A DNA stretch of 28,417 bases, from the NCBI GenBank assembly GCA_020638035.1, contig JACKJI010000028.1, positions 1 through 28,417 on the forward strand, written 5' to 3'. The notes below the pieces were generated by a model, which saw only the letters and a program-made list of their open reading frames with translations, did no database searches and was not told the origin of the DNA. The stretch comes from Hyphomicrobiaceae bacterium. Its GTDB lineage: Bacteria > Pseudomonadota > Alphaproteobacteria > Rhizobiales > Hyphomicrobiaceae. Below, piece after piece: positions 8,055 through 15,986 of this stretch (positions are counted from its first letter, which is position 1; the number at the start of each line of letters is the position of its first letter). The position numbers and the translations under genes are program-made.

Positions 8055-8161
8055 TGTGAAATACGTTATCCAAACAAACGAATAGAGTGCGGCGTTTGTT
8101 CTCTGAAAGGTGAACGCGGTCCGGACCGACGCCACAGGTGGCGGTCAGTTGGTTCAACAAG

Positions 8162-8189
8162 AAGGGCGGCCCCGCATGGGACCGCCCTT
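8162..8189 (-). terminator. Terminator of the L,D-transpeptidase gene
   Basis: AAGGGCGG pairs with CCGCCCTT, and an inner CCC/GGG extends the stem past one mismatch; the loop is GCAT. It lies 27 bp beyond the stop codon. On the minus strand the stem is followed by a modest T-rich stretch (CTTGTTG). Confidence 0.75.
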
Positions 8190-8216
8190 AGCTGTGTCTG
8201 CAATGTATGGCGCGGC

Positions 8217-8927
8217 TCAGTTCAGCTCGGCGCGGCGCACGTTGCGCGTGCGGTATGCGCGGCGCTCGTAACTGCTGCGGCGCTGGGAAACAGCATTGGC
8301 GCGCTGCTCGGCGTCAACCTCGGCAAATTCGCCAGGGCCGGTCTTGAAGCGCTCCCACGTCACGGTGACGCGCGTGCCGGTCGGGACGCGCGGATAAAGG
8401 TCGAGCACATCCTCGTTGTACATGCGGATGCAACCCTTGGACACCGCCTGACCAATGGTCCAGGGCGCGTCGGTGCCGTGGATGCGGTAGGTGGACGAGC
8501 CCAGATAAAGCGCGCGAACGCCGAGCGGATTGAGCGGATGGCCGCCGGGCACGAAGGTCGGCAGCTTCGGGTTCTCGCGGCGCATTTCAGGCGTCGGCGT
8601 CCAGGACGGATTTTCGCGCTTCATGGAAACGGAGGTGACGCCCTGCCAGCGGCTCTGCTCGCGCGGGACTGCGATCGGATAGGAGATCGCCTGCCCCGGC
8701 TTCTGGATCCAGTAGAGGCGGCGGTCGCCGAAGGAGACGATCACCTGGCCGGGCTTGTACTGGGACGAGAAACTGACGACCTTGCGGTCTCCGCCATGCT
8801 TGTCGTCACCACCCCACAGGAACGAGAAAAAGTCCTGCGCGGATGCAGCTGCGGAGAAAGTGGTGCTCATGATGAGGGCAGTGGCGCCAGCGGCGCAGGC
8901 CTTCAGTAGGGTCGGAACTGACGTCAT
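8217..8927 (-). CDS. L,D-transpeptidase (YkuD/ErfK family)
   Basis: A 236-residue secreted enzyme that forms 3-3 peptidoglycan crosslinks or attaches proteins to peptidoglycan. A signal peptide covers residues 1-30 (ending ASA). The YkuD domain runs from about residue 58 to 193. H150 in RIHGTDAPWTIG and C166 in SKGCIRM are the catalytic histidine and cysteine; the usual SHGC or SSGC is SKGC here. After the domain comes a tail of about 40 residues rich in arginine, which could bind anionic polymers or the membrane. The ATG at 8927 has AAGGTAA directly upstream plus GGAG further out. It is transcribed alone toward a clear terminator and diverges from the SOS cassette. Confidence 0.92.
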   Translation of the reverse strand: MTSVPTLLKACAAGATALIMSTTFSAAASAQDFFSFLWGGDDKHGGDRKVVSFSSQYKPGQVIVSFGDRRLYWIQKPGQAISYPIAVPREQSRWQGVTSVSMKRENPSWTPTPEMRRENPKLPTFVPGGHPLNPLGVRALYLGSSTYRIHGTDAPWTIGQAVSKGCIRMYNEDVLDLYPRVPTGTRVTVTWERFKTGPGEFAEVDAEQRANAVSQRRSSYERRAYRTRNVRRAELN

Positions 8928-9376
8928 TTACCTTGCGGCTCCGTTTCACTCGGTTTACGCGGTCACAGGGCAGGCTCGCAGCCGTTGACGCTTGTTTGTC
9001 GCCGACGGTGAGAAGCCGTTCCCCGATGCGCGTGATGCTGCGTGGTTATGGTTTACAGATCGTATATCGTGCGTCGCGTTCGGATGGCAGAGCGTGCGGG
9101 CCACACTTCCACCATGATTTTGCCGCGCGGCCGCTGCGATTGCATCAGGTGCAGGCCGGCAAACGGCAGCGCGCGGCGGATTTTTTGATTTTTTGACGTA
9201 AAATCTGTTGGTTGTGTGGACCTCCTGTTTGCTGATAACGCTCTTCAATCTTCATTTGTTCCACATTTCGATTGACGCTCACGCGTCGCAATGCGAGAAC
9301 AAAAGAAGAACTTGTTGAGGGCAAATTTTTCGTGATCCCGCCCCTCCTTTTTTCGGACTGAGCCGCAGGTGATGCG
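8928..9376. other. Divergent promoter region, L,D-transpeptidase / imuA
   Basis: A 449-bp gap with lower GC than the rest of the window. It contains a direct repeat of GATTTTTT (9179-9186 and 9187-9194), a possible -35 box TTGACG at 9272-9277, and a LexA box at 9297-9311. No gene is supported. Confidence 0.5.
9297..9311 (+). promoter_or_regulatory. LexA (SOS) box upstream of imuA
   Basis: GAACAAAAGAAGAAC is an exact match to the alphaproteobacterial LexA consensus GAAC-N7-GAAC. It lies 65 bp before the imuA start. A possible -35 element (TTGACG, 9272-9277) would put the -10 region on the box, a sensible position for repression. This predicts that the whole imuA-imuB-dnaE2 operon is induced by DNA damage. 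Confidence 0.85.
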
Positions 9377-10315
9377 ATGTCGGGTTGCAATGCGATCGAG
9401 GGATCGAGGGGCCTGTCGGGTCTCACGGGCCAGTCAGATCTCCAAGGCAGGTCAGATCTTCAGGGCCTGTCGGATCTGCGGAGGCTGATCGGGCCGACCC
9501 TGGTGGGCGGCAGCGATCTGGCTGCGCGTCGGTTGGCCGAGGCAGAGGGGACGGAGGAGCGAGGCGGGGCAACCCTGCCGGTGACGCGCTGGCGCCTGGG
9601 CTGCGCCGAGGCCGATGCCCTGCTGGGGCCGGGCGGGCTTACCGTCGATGGCGTGCACGAGGTGAAGCCAGCATTGGCGGAGACGGGTGGGTGCCATGCC
9701 GGCGACTGGGCGGCGGCATTGGCGTTCGTGCTGCGGCTCGTGCGGCGGCGGCTCGTCGATGCGGCTCGGCAAAGTGAGGCGCCGGTGCTGATGTGGTGTC
9801 AGTCGCGCCAGGCTGCGGGCGAGTTGGGGCGGCTTTACGCGCCGGGGCTCCAGTGCCTCGGCATTGATCCTCAGCGTGTGCTGGTGGTGGAGACCATGCG
9901 GCGGGAAGAGACGCTGTGGGCGATGGAGGAGGGGCTTGCCTCCGGGGCGCTGGTCCTGGTGGCAGGGAGCGTTGACGATATCGCGCTGACGCCGGCGCGA
10001 CGGCTGGCGCTGAGAGCTGCGCGGCATCGCACGCCGTGCCTCGTGCTGACCTCGCCGCGTGGGGCGCCCACGGCGGCGACGGCGACCCGCTGGCGCATCG
10101 CCTGTCATCGCGGAGCGCGCCATCCCTTCGATCCGCGGGCGCCGGGGCCGCTGCGTCTTGCAGCATCGCTGGAGCGATGCCGGCAGCGGCCGTTCGCCGG
10201 CGCGGCTCAAACCTTCACCTTGGATTGGTCCGATGAGGCGCATCGTTTCGATATGGCTCCCGGCCTGGCCGATCGAGCGGATGGCGCGCGACCTGCCGGC
10301 CGCCGCGTCGCGTGA
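9377..10315 (+). CDS. imuA: ImuA, RecA-like SOS mutagenesis protein
   Basis: A 312-residue ImuA protein, the RecA-related first component of the translesion mutasome with ImuB and DnaE2. Features include the LTVDGVHEVKPA segment, VLMWCQSRQAAGELGRLYAPGL, RVLVVETMRREETLWAMEEGL, and the closing LDWSDEAHRF typical of alphaproteobacterial ImuA. The ATG at 9377 follows AGGTGA. Residues 12-35 are four hexapeptide repeats of the form G-x-S-D-L-Q/R, from an 18-bp DNA repeat, which lengthen the N-terminus beyond the usual 240-270 residues; the real conserved part starts near LRRLIGP. The gene overlaps imuB by 83 bp. It sits behind a LexA box. Identification rests on sequence character plus the unmistakable cassette order. 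Confidence 0.88.
   Translation: MSGCNAIEGSRGLSGLTGQSDLQGRSDLQGLSDLRRLIGPTLVGGSDLAARRLAEAEGTEERGGATLPVTRWRLGCAEADALLGPGGLTVDGVHEVKPALAETGGCHAGDWAAALAFVLRLVRRRLVDAARQSEAPVLMWCQSRQAAGELGRLYAPGLQCLGIDPQRVLVVETMRREETLWAMEEGLASGALVLVAGSVDDIALTPARRLALRAARHRTPCLVLTSPRGAPTAATATRWRIACHRGARHPFDPRAPGPLRLAASLERCRQRPFAGAAQTFTLDWSDEAHRFDMAPGLADRADGARPAGRRVA
9410..9481 (+). repeat. 18-bp tandem repeat, four copies, inside imuA
   Basis: Four consecutive 18-bp units, each starting GGC and most containing TCAGATCT or TCGGATCT, encode GLSGLT, GQSDLQ, GRSDLQ and GLSDLR. The unit length is a multiple of three, so changes in copy number keep the imuA frame. The copies differ at several positions each, so the array is not brand new. 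Confidence 0.85.
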
Positions 10316-12020
10316 TCTGCTTGGGGCGGAGCCATTCGCGCTTGTTGTGGCGGTGCGCGGGGCACTGCGCATCCATGCCGCCAACGCGTCGGCGCAGGCG
10401 GGAGGTGTGCACGCCGGTCAGGCGCTCAGCGATGCGCGCGCGGTGCTGCCGTCGCTGGTGACGCAGCCGGCCGAGCCCGAGCGGGACCGTGCGGCGTTAC
10501 TGGCGCTGGCGCGCTGGGCGGGGCGCTATGGGCTGGTGCGCCATGCCGACGGCGAAGATGGCGTATGGATCGACGCGACGGGTGTCGCGCATCTCCATGG
10601 CGGAGAGGAGCGGCTTGCTGGCGACATCTATGCGCGGCTGTCGCGGATCGCTCTTACCGCGCGCATCGCACTGGCAGGAACGCACGGTGCGGCGCATGCG
10701 CTGGCGCGCTATGGCACGTCGGCGGCACGGCCGGTGCGGTGCGTCGCGGCGACGTCAGGTGCGCTCGCTGATGCGCTGGCGCCGCTGCCGGTCGCGGCCT
10801 TGCGGATTGACCGGGATGCGGCGTTGCTCGCTGGACGGCTCGGCCTCAAACGCATCGGCCAGCTCTATCGCCTGCCGCGTGCGAGCGTCGCCCGCCGGTT
10901 CCGTTCGGAGGCGGTGGCGGAGGCTTTGCTGGCGCGGCTCGATGCAGCACTCGGACATTCCAACGAGCCACATGGTGGGCTGGCGGAGGCCCCGCAGCGC
11001 GCCGTGTCGCGCAGCTTTGCCGAGCCGCTCATTTCCGCCGATGGGCTTGCGCATGCGGTGGGCGAGCTGACGCACGAGATGCAGGCTCTGCTCGGTGCGC
11101 AGGGCGTCGGGTTGAGACGGGCGCGGTTGCGGCTTTCGCGGGCGGACGGCAGCGCGGTCGAGATCGTCATCGGCACGGCGGCGCCGGTCGTCGCGGCGGA
11201 GCATCTTCTGGACCTCATCGCAAGCCGGCTCGATGCGGTCGATGCGGGTTTCGGCATCGATGCGGCACAGCTCACGGCGCTGGCGGTGGAGCCGCTCGAA
11301 GCACGGCAGACGACGTTGCGCGGGGTTGCAGGGCAGAGAGGCGGGCGCACATCTACGGATCCGGCGGACGTGTTCGCCGACCCGGGCGAGCGGCAGGCGG
11401 CGTTGTCCCGGCTGGCGGATCGTCTCGCCAACCGGCTCGGCAGCGATCGCGTGGTCGTGCTTGCTGTCGCACCGCGCCACCTGCCCGAGCACGCCCAAGT
11501 GGTGCGGCCGCTGTTACGACAGAGGAGCCAGACCGGCGCGCTTCTCGGTCGTGTGCCGGGCGGACGTGCCGATGCTGCGGATGATGCCGCGTTCACCGCC
11601 AGTCATGCGCGCGGGCCGCGGCCTGCGCTGCTGCTCGACCGTCCTGAGCCGATCGCCGTCATGGCCGAAGTGCCGGACGGGCCACCGTTGCGCTTCACGT
11701 GGCGGCGGGTGGAGCATCGCGTCGCCGCTGCGCAGGGGCCGGAGCGGATTGCGCCGGCATGGTGGCGGTCGCTGCCACGGCCGTCGACACAGGCTGACGA
11801 AGCTGGTGCAAGGGCGAGCGGGGATGATCCGGCCGCCGCGGCGTTGGGTGAGCGCGTGCCGTCGTCGGGCCCGCGCACGCGTGACTACTACATCGTCGAG
11901 GATCAGGCCGGCGGGCGCTACTGGGTGTTCCGCGCGGGGCTCTACGGGCGCGGCGAGAATGGCGAGGAGGCCGGGGAGCACGCCTCGCCCGCGTGGTTCC
12001 TGCACGGGGTGTTCGCATGA
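10233..12020 (+). CDS. imuB: ImuB, catalytically inactive Y-family polymerase homologue
   Basis: A 595-residue ImuB (DinB/Y-family related) protein that bridges DnaE2 and the beta clamp in translesion synthesis. The N-terminus MRRIVSIWLPAWPIERM is typical and lacks the aspartate that Y-family polymerases use at this position; VWIDATGVAHLHGGE and the helix-hairpin-helix segment GLKRIGQLYRLPRASVARRF follow. ImuB proteins are regarded as inactive scaffolds. The C-terminal part carries TRDYYIVEDQAGGRYWVFRAGLY, a recognisable ImuB closing motif. The start at 10233 is chosen from the conserved N-terminus; it lies inside imuA (83-bp overlap). The stop overlaps the dnaE2 start as ATGA. Confidence 0.92.
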   Translation: MRRIVSIWLPAWPIERMARDLPAAASRDLLGAEPFALVVAVRGALRIHAANASAQAGGVHAGQALSDARAVLPSLVTQPAEPERDRAALLALARWAGRYGLVRHADGEDGVWIDATGVAHLHGGEERLAGDIYARLSRIALTARIALAGTHGAAHALARYGTSAARPVRCVAATSGALADALAPLPVAALRIDRDAALLAGRLGLKRIGQLYRLPRASVARRFRSEAVAEALLARLDAALGHSNEPHGGLAEAPQRAVSRSFAEPLISADGLAHAVGELTHEMQALLGAQGVGLRRARLRLSRADGSAVEIVIGTAAPVVAAEHLLDLIASRLDAVDAGFGIDAAQLTALAVEPLEARQTTLRGVAGQRGGRTSTDPADVFADPGERQAALSRLADRLANRLGSDRVVVLAVAPRHLPEHAQVVRPLLRQRSQTGALLGRVPGGRADAADDAAFTASHARGPRPALLLDRPEPIAVMAEVPDGPPLRFTWRRVEHRVAAAQGPERIAPAWWRSLPRPSTQADEAGARASGDDPAAAALGERVPSSGPRTRDYYIVEDQAGGRYWVFRAGLYGRGENGEEAGEHASPAWFLHGVFA

Positions 12021-15000
12021 GCGCACGCCAACCCGATGCCGGGAGAACCGCACGAGCGATGCCGCCTCTTTATGCCGAGCTGCAGGTGACGACCAACTTC
12101 TCGTTCCTGCGCGGGGCCTCGCACGCCGACGAACTCGTGGCGCAGGCGAAGGCGCTGGGGCTTGAGGCGATCGCGGTGGCGGATCGCAATACCCTCGCGG
12201 GTGTCGTGCGCGCACACACCGCGGCGAAGGAGGCGGGCTTGCGCCTGGTGGTGGGAGCGCGGCTCGATCTCGCCGATGGTCCGAGCCTTATCTGCCTGCC
12301 CAGGGACCGCGCGGCCTACGGCCGGCTGTCGCGTCTCATCTCGCTCGGGCAGGCTCGCGCGGAGAAGGGCGCGTGCCATCTGACGCTCGCCGATGTCGCA
12401 ACGCATGCGCAAGGGCAGATCTTCATCGCGCTGCCGCCTGAGACGTGGGACTGGCGGGAAGCTCTTTGGTTCTCACGGACACGCGTGGATGGAAGCTTTG
12501 CCACCGCTGGTGCTGTCCAGTTTGATGTCCGGCGCACCGGCGCCGGGCCGCAGTCGCGGCCTGACCGGCCCCTGGTCGGGTCCGGTGACGTGTGTGGCAG
12601 TTCCGCAGTCCGCGCGATGAGCGCGGGCTCAGGCGGCAAGGCCGACCGGCGCCAGTGCGCCGGAGACACGAATGCCGCTCCTTTGTTGGGTGACGTTGAT
12701 CGCTCCACGTGTTTCTCAGAAAGAACGTCGCGGCCTGACCGGTTCTCATCGGGCCGGCGGAAGGGAGATGTCGAGGATTTGTCTCTGCATTCCTCGGGCG
12801 GCAAGGGCAGGCTCGAGGGCAGCAGCCCTGTTCGTGCAACGACCTTTGCCGACGACCTCGCTCGCATCTGTGCAGCGCTACCCGCTGACACGCCGCTCCA
12901 TCTTGCGCTCACCCGCAGCTATCATGGCGAGGACAGGGCGCGGCTCGGGGCATTGTCGCAGCTTGCCGAGGCGCTCGGGCTCACCACCGTCGTCACCAAC
13001 GACGTGCTCTATCACGCGCCGCACCGTCGTCCGCTGCAAGACGTGATCACCTGCGTCCGCGAGAGTACGACCATCGGCCAGGCGGGTTTGCGCCTGGAAG
13101 CGAATGCCGAGCGGCACTTGAAGTCGCCGGCCGAGATGGCGCGCATCTTTTCCGGCTACGAGGATGCGCTCGCCCGCTCCGTCGAGATCGCGCGGCAGTG
13201 CACCTTCTCGCTCGACGAACTCGTCTACGAGTATCCCGAGGAGCCGACGCCGCCTGGCAAGACACCGCAGGGCTATCTGGAGGAGATCACCTGGGAGGGC
13301 GCGGCCTGGCGCTTTCCGCAAGGACTGACGGACAAGGTGCGCGCAACGATCGAGAAGGAATTGAAGCTCATCGCGGAACTCGACTTCGCGCCCTATTTCC
13401 TCACCGTCTACGACATCGTCACGTTCGCGCGGTCAAGCGGCATTCTCTGCCAGGGGCGCGGCTCGGCGGCCAACTCGGCGGTGTGTTATTGCCTCGGCAT
13501 CACCGCGGTCAATCCGGTCGAAGTCGATCTGCTGTTTGAACGCTTTGTGTCACATGCGCGCAGGGAGCCGCCCGACATCGACGTCGACTTCGAGCACGAG
13601 CGGCGCGAGGAGGTGATCCAGTACATCTATGCGCGCTATGGCCGCGACCGGGCGGGGCTTGCCGCCACCGTCATCTCGTACCGCGCGCGCTCGGCGGTGC
13701 GCGATGTCGGCAAGGCGATGGGCCTCAGCGAGGACACGGTGTCGGCGCTCGCCGGCATGGTGTGGGGTACGCGATCCGGCGGAGTATTGGGCGAGAAGCG
13801 CATCCGTGACGCCGGCCTCGATCCCGGCGATCCGTTGCTTGCCGCAGTCATTGCCTTGACAGAGGAGCTGATCGGCTTTCCGCGGCATCTGTCGCAGCAC
13901 GTGGGTGGCTTCGTGCTGACGCGCGGCGCCCTGGTGGAGGTCGTGCCGGTCGGTAATGCGGCGATGGAGGATCGCACCTTCATCGAGTGGGACAAGGACG
14001 ATCTCGCCGCGCTCGGTCTGCTCAAGATCGATGTGCTGGCGCTCGGCATGCTCTCCTGCATCCACCGCGCGTTCGATCTCCTGGAGGATCATCACGACCG
14101 GCCGATCAGCCTCGCCTCGGTGCCGCGCGAGGACGGCGCCGTCTACGACATGCTGTGCCGGGCGGATTCGCTCGGCGTGTTCCAGGTGGAAAGCCGCGCG
14201 CAGATGAACATGTTGCCGCGGCTGAAGCCACGCTGCTTTTATGATCTCGTCATCGAGGTGGCGATCGTGCGTCCGGGGCCGATACAAGGCGACATGGTGC
14301 ATCCCTATCTGCGCCGCCGCGATCGCCTGGAGCCTGAAAGCTATCCTGCACCCTCGCCGAAGCACGGGCCAGCCGACGAACTCAAGCAGATCCTGGGCAA
14401 GACCAAGGGCGTGCCGCTGTTCCAGGAGCAGGCGATGCGGATTGCCATGGACGCGGCAAAGTTCACCGACGCAGAGGTCAACGAACTGAGGAAGGCGATG
14501 GCGACGTTCCGGCGGCGCGGGACGATCGGCCTTTTGGAAGAGAAGATGGTCCAGGCGATGGTCGCGCGCGGTTACGAGCGGGACTTCGCACAGCGCTGCT
14601 TCAATCAGATCAAGGGTTTCGGCGAGTACGGTTTTCCCGAGAGCCACGCGGCGAGCTTTGCCCATCTCGTCTATGTGTCGTCATGGCTCAAATGCCATTA
14701 CCCGGCGGCATTCGCATGCGCACTATTGAACTCGCAGCCGATGGGGTTTTATGCGCCGGCCCAGATCGTGCGGGATGCACGCGAGCATGGCGTCGAAGTG
14801 CGCGGCGTCGACGTCAACCACTCCGATTGGGATTGCACGCTTGAACTCATGAACGCAAGTTGCGGGAAGCTCGCCACCCTGCGCCTCGGATTGCGCCAGA
14901 TCGACGGGTTGAGGCAGGACGAGGTGGACAAGCTCGTTGCGGCGCGCGCGGTCGGGGGCAAATTCCGCGACGTGCACGATCTGAAGCGGCGGGCGCGTAT

Positions 15001-15727
15001 CAGCCAAGCGACGTTCGAGCGGCTTGCCGCTGCGGATGCGTTCCGCTCGCTGGGGCATGACCGGCGGCAGGCGCTATGGGAGGTGAAGGGGATGGCGCCC
15101 GCCGACGCGCTGCCACTGTTCGCCTGGAGTACGGCGAAGGAGGAAGGTGCGGAACCCGAGGTGGCACTGCCCGAGATGCCGCTGTCGGAACACGTCGTCA
15201 ACGATTACCAGACGCTGCGTCTGTCGCTCAAAGCGCACCCGCTGCACTTCCTGCGCGATGATCTTGCGGCCGAGCGCATCGTGTCCTGCGCGGCCCTGCG
15301 CGGCATGCGGGACGGGGCCTTCGTGCGTCTCGCGGGCGTTGTGCTGGTGCGGCAGCGGCCGGGCTCGGCCAAGGGCGTCGTCTTCATGACGCTCGAGGAC
15401 GAGACCGGCGTCGCCAACACGGTCGTCTGGCCCAACACGCTGGAGAGGTTCCGCAAGGTCGTCATGGCGGCACGGCTGATCGTCGTCTCCGGTCGCATTC
15501 AACGGCATCAGGATATCATTCACATCGTATCCCAGAACCTGGAGGACCGCTCGCACTGGCTGGCGCGGCTGGCAGACGAGGGGCCGGACATGAGGGTAGC
15601 GATCGCCAACGCCGACGAGGTGCTGCGGCCCGATCCCGGCAGCGCACGCGGGGGCGCGGTGCATCCGCGCTGGGCAGGGCATCCGAGGAACGAGCGCATC
15701 ATTCCCAAATCACGCGATTTCCATTAG
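12017..15727 (+). CDS. dnaE2: Error-prone DNA polymerase DnaE2
   Basis: A 1236-residue C-family polymerase that copies damaged templates in the SOS response. The PHP domain starts at YAELQVTTNFSFLRGASHADEL. Catalytic acidic residues are D522 and D524 in PDIDVDFEHERREE, and D672 in LLKIDVLALGM; FGEYGFPESHAASFAHLVY and the C-terminal OB-fold (VRLAGVVLVRQRPGSAKGVVF) are intact. DnaE2 is usually about 1050-1150 residues. The excess is explained by a run of roughly residues 152-274 that does not look like DnaE2 and is described separately. The start at 12017 overlaps the imuB stop (ATGA), so translation is coupled. A second possible start is the in-frame ATG at 12059, just before the conserved region. 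The catalytic core looks functional. Confidence 0.95.
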   Translation: MSARQPDAGRTARAMPPLYAELQVTTNFSFLRGASHADELVAQAKALGLEAIAVADRNTLAGVVRAHTAAKEAGLRLVVGARLDLADGPSLICLPRDRAAYGRLSRLISLGQARAEKGACHLTLADVATHAQGQIFIALPPETWDWREALWFSRTRVDGSFATAGAVQFDVRRTGAGPQSRPDRPLVGSGDVCGSSAVRAMSAGSGGKADRRQCAGDTNAAPLLGDVDRSTCFSERTSRPDRFSSGRRKGDVEDLSLHSSGGKGRLEGSSPVRATTFADDLARICAALPADTPLHLALTRSYHGEDRARLGALSQLAEALGLTTVVTNDVLYHAPHRRPLQDVITCVRESTTIGQAGLRLEANAERHLKSPAEMARIFSGYEDALARSVEIARQCTFSLDELVYEYPEEPTPPGKTPQGYLEEITWEGAAWRFPQGLTDKVRATIEKELKLIAELDFAPYFLTVYDIVTFARSSGILCQGRGSAANSAVCYCLGITAVNPVEVDLLFERFVSHARREPPDIDVDFEHERREEVIQYIYARYGRDRAGLAATVISYRARSAVRDVGKAMGLSEDTVSALAGMVWGTRSGGVLGEKRIRDAGLDPGDPLLAAVIALTEELIGFPRHLSQHVGGFVLTRGALVEVVPVGNAAMEDRTFIEWDKDDLAALGLLKIDVLALGMLSCIHRAFDLLEDHHDRPISLASVPREDGAVYDMLCRADSLGVFQVESRAQMNMLPRLKPRCFYDLVIEVAIVRPGPIQGDMVHPYLRRRDRLEPESYPAPSPKHGPADELKQILGKTKGVPLFQEQAMRIAMDAAKFTDAEVNELRKAMATFRRRGTIGLLEEKMVQAMVARGYERDFAQRCFNQIKGFGEYGFPESHAASFAHLVYVSSWLKCHYPAAFACALLNSQPMGFYAPAQIVRDAREHGVEVRGVDVNHSDWDCTLELMNASCGKLATLRLGLRQIDGLRQDEVDKLVAARAVGGKFRDVHDLKRRARISQATFERLAAADAFRSLGHDRRQALWEVKGMAPADALPLFAWSTAKEEGAEPEVALPEMPLSEHVVNDYQTLRLSLKAHPLHFLRDDLAAERIVSCAALRGMRDGAFVRLAGVVLVRQRPGSAKGVVFMTLEDETGVANTVVWPNTLERFRKVVMAARLIVVSGRIQRHQDIIHIVSQNLEDRSHWLARLADEGPDMRVAIANADEVLRPDPGSARGGAVHPRWAGHPRNERIIPKSRDFH
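12470..12838 (+). repeat. In-frame insertion with internal repeats inside dnaE2
   Basis: About 370 bp coding for low-complexity, serine-, arginine- and glycine-rich sequence between the PHP segment ending near DWREAL and the conserved block that resumes at FADDLARICAALPAD. It contains the exact 16-bp direct repeat GTCGCGGCCTGACCGG at 12553 and 12727 (174 bp, 58 codons, apart), followed in each copy by GGCGGCAAG (12632 and 12797). In protein this reads SRPDR...GDV twice and SGGK twice. It looks like two degenerate copies of a DNA element that entered the gene in frame. Confidence 0.7.
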
Positions 15728-15951
15728 CGCACTTCAGCCAAACAAGCTCTAGCGCGCGTATAAGCCGCATGGAATCTTCAACGCCCTATACTCTTGCCCG
15801 GAGTATGGTCTCCGCGCTGAACCGCTGCGCACCTCAGCTCGAGATGCTATGAGGCACGTCTGCCTCTGATCTAATCCAGCCCGTGCTCTAACATCGTCAC
15901 TGCAGCATTTTTTTCGCTGAACCACCGTACACTTCAGCTAGACATGCTCCA
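15727..15951 (+). repeat. Three repeat cores at exact 100-bp spacing upstream of surE
   Basis: Cores beginning GCGCACTTCAGC at 15727, GCGCACCTCAGC at 15827 and GTACACTTCAGC at 15927 are spaced by exactly 100 bp. The last two are each preceded by CGCTGAACC, and all are followed by a version of AGACATGCTCTA. The sequence between cores is mostly not conserved. The first core begins inside the dnaE2 stop codon. The array fills the 259-bp gap between dnaE2 and surE. Confidence 0.75.
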
Positions 15952-15986
15952 GCTTCCAGTCCCCCAACACCGATTGCGGAAAACCC

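Larger units (their letters stand above)
7794..8216. other. Region upstream of NagZ-like gene: leader, repeat, terminator
   Basis: This gap holds the possible 5' extension of the NagZ-like frame (7794-7925), a dispersed repeat core (8021-8054), and the hairpin terminator of the L,D-transpeptidase gene (8162-8189). I see no further gene. Confidence 0.5.

Noticed and set aside
9179..9197. GATTTTTTGATTTTTTGACG considered as a terminator T-run
   Set aside because: No GC-rich stem precedes it that could end the divergent transcripts; it is more simply an AT-rich promoter-region repeat.
13550..14665. 371-codon open frame on the minus strand opposite dnaE2
   Set aside because: It is antisense to the catalytic core of DnaE2, with a histidine/arginine-rich translation typical of shadow frames.
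15727..15951. Three repeats before surE considered as a CRISPR array
   Set aside because: The cores are diverged, only three in number, and the spacers are about 65 bp; similar cores occur singly elsewhere in the window.
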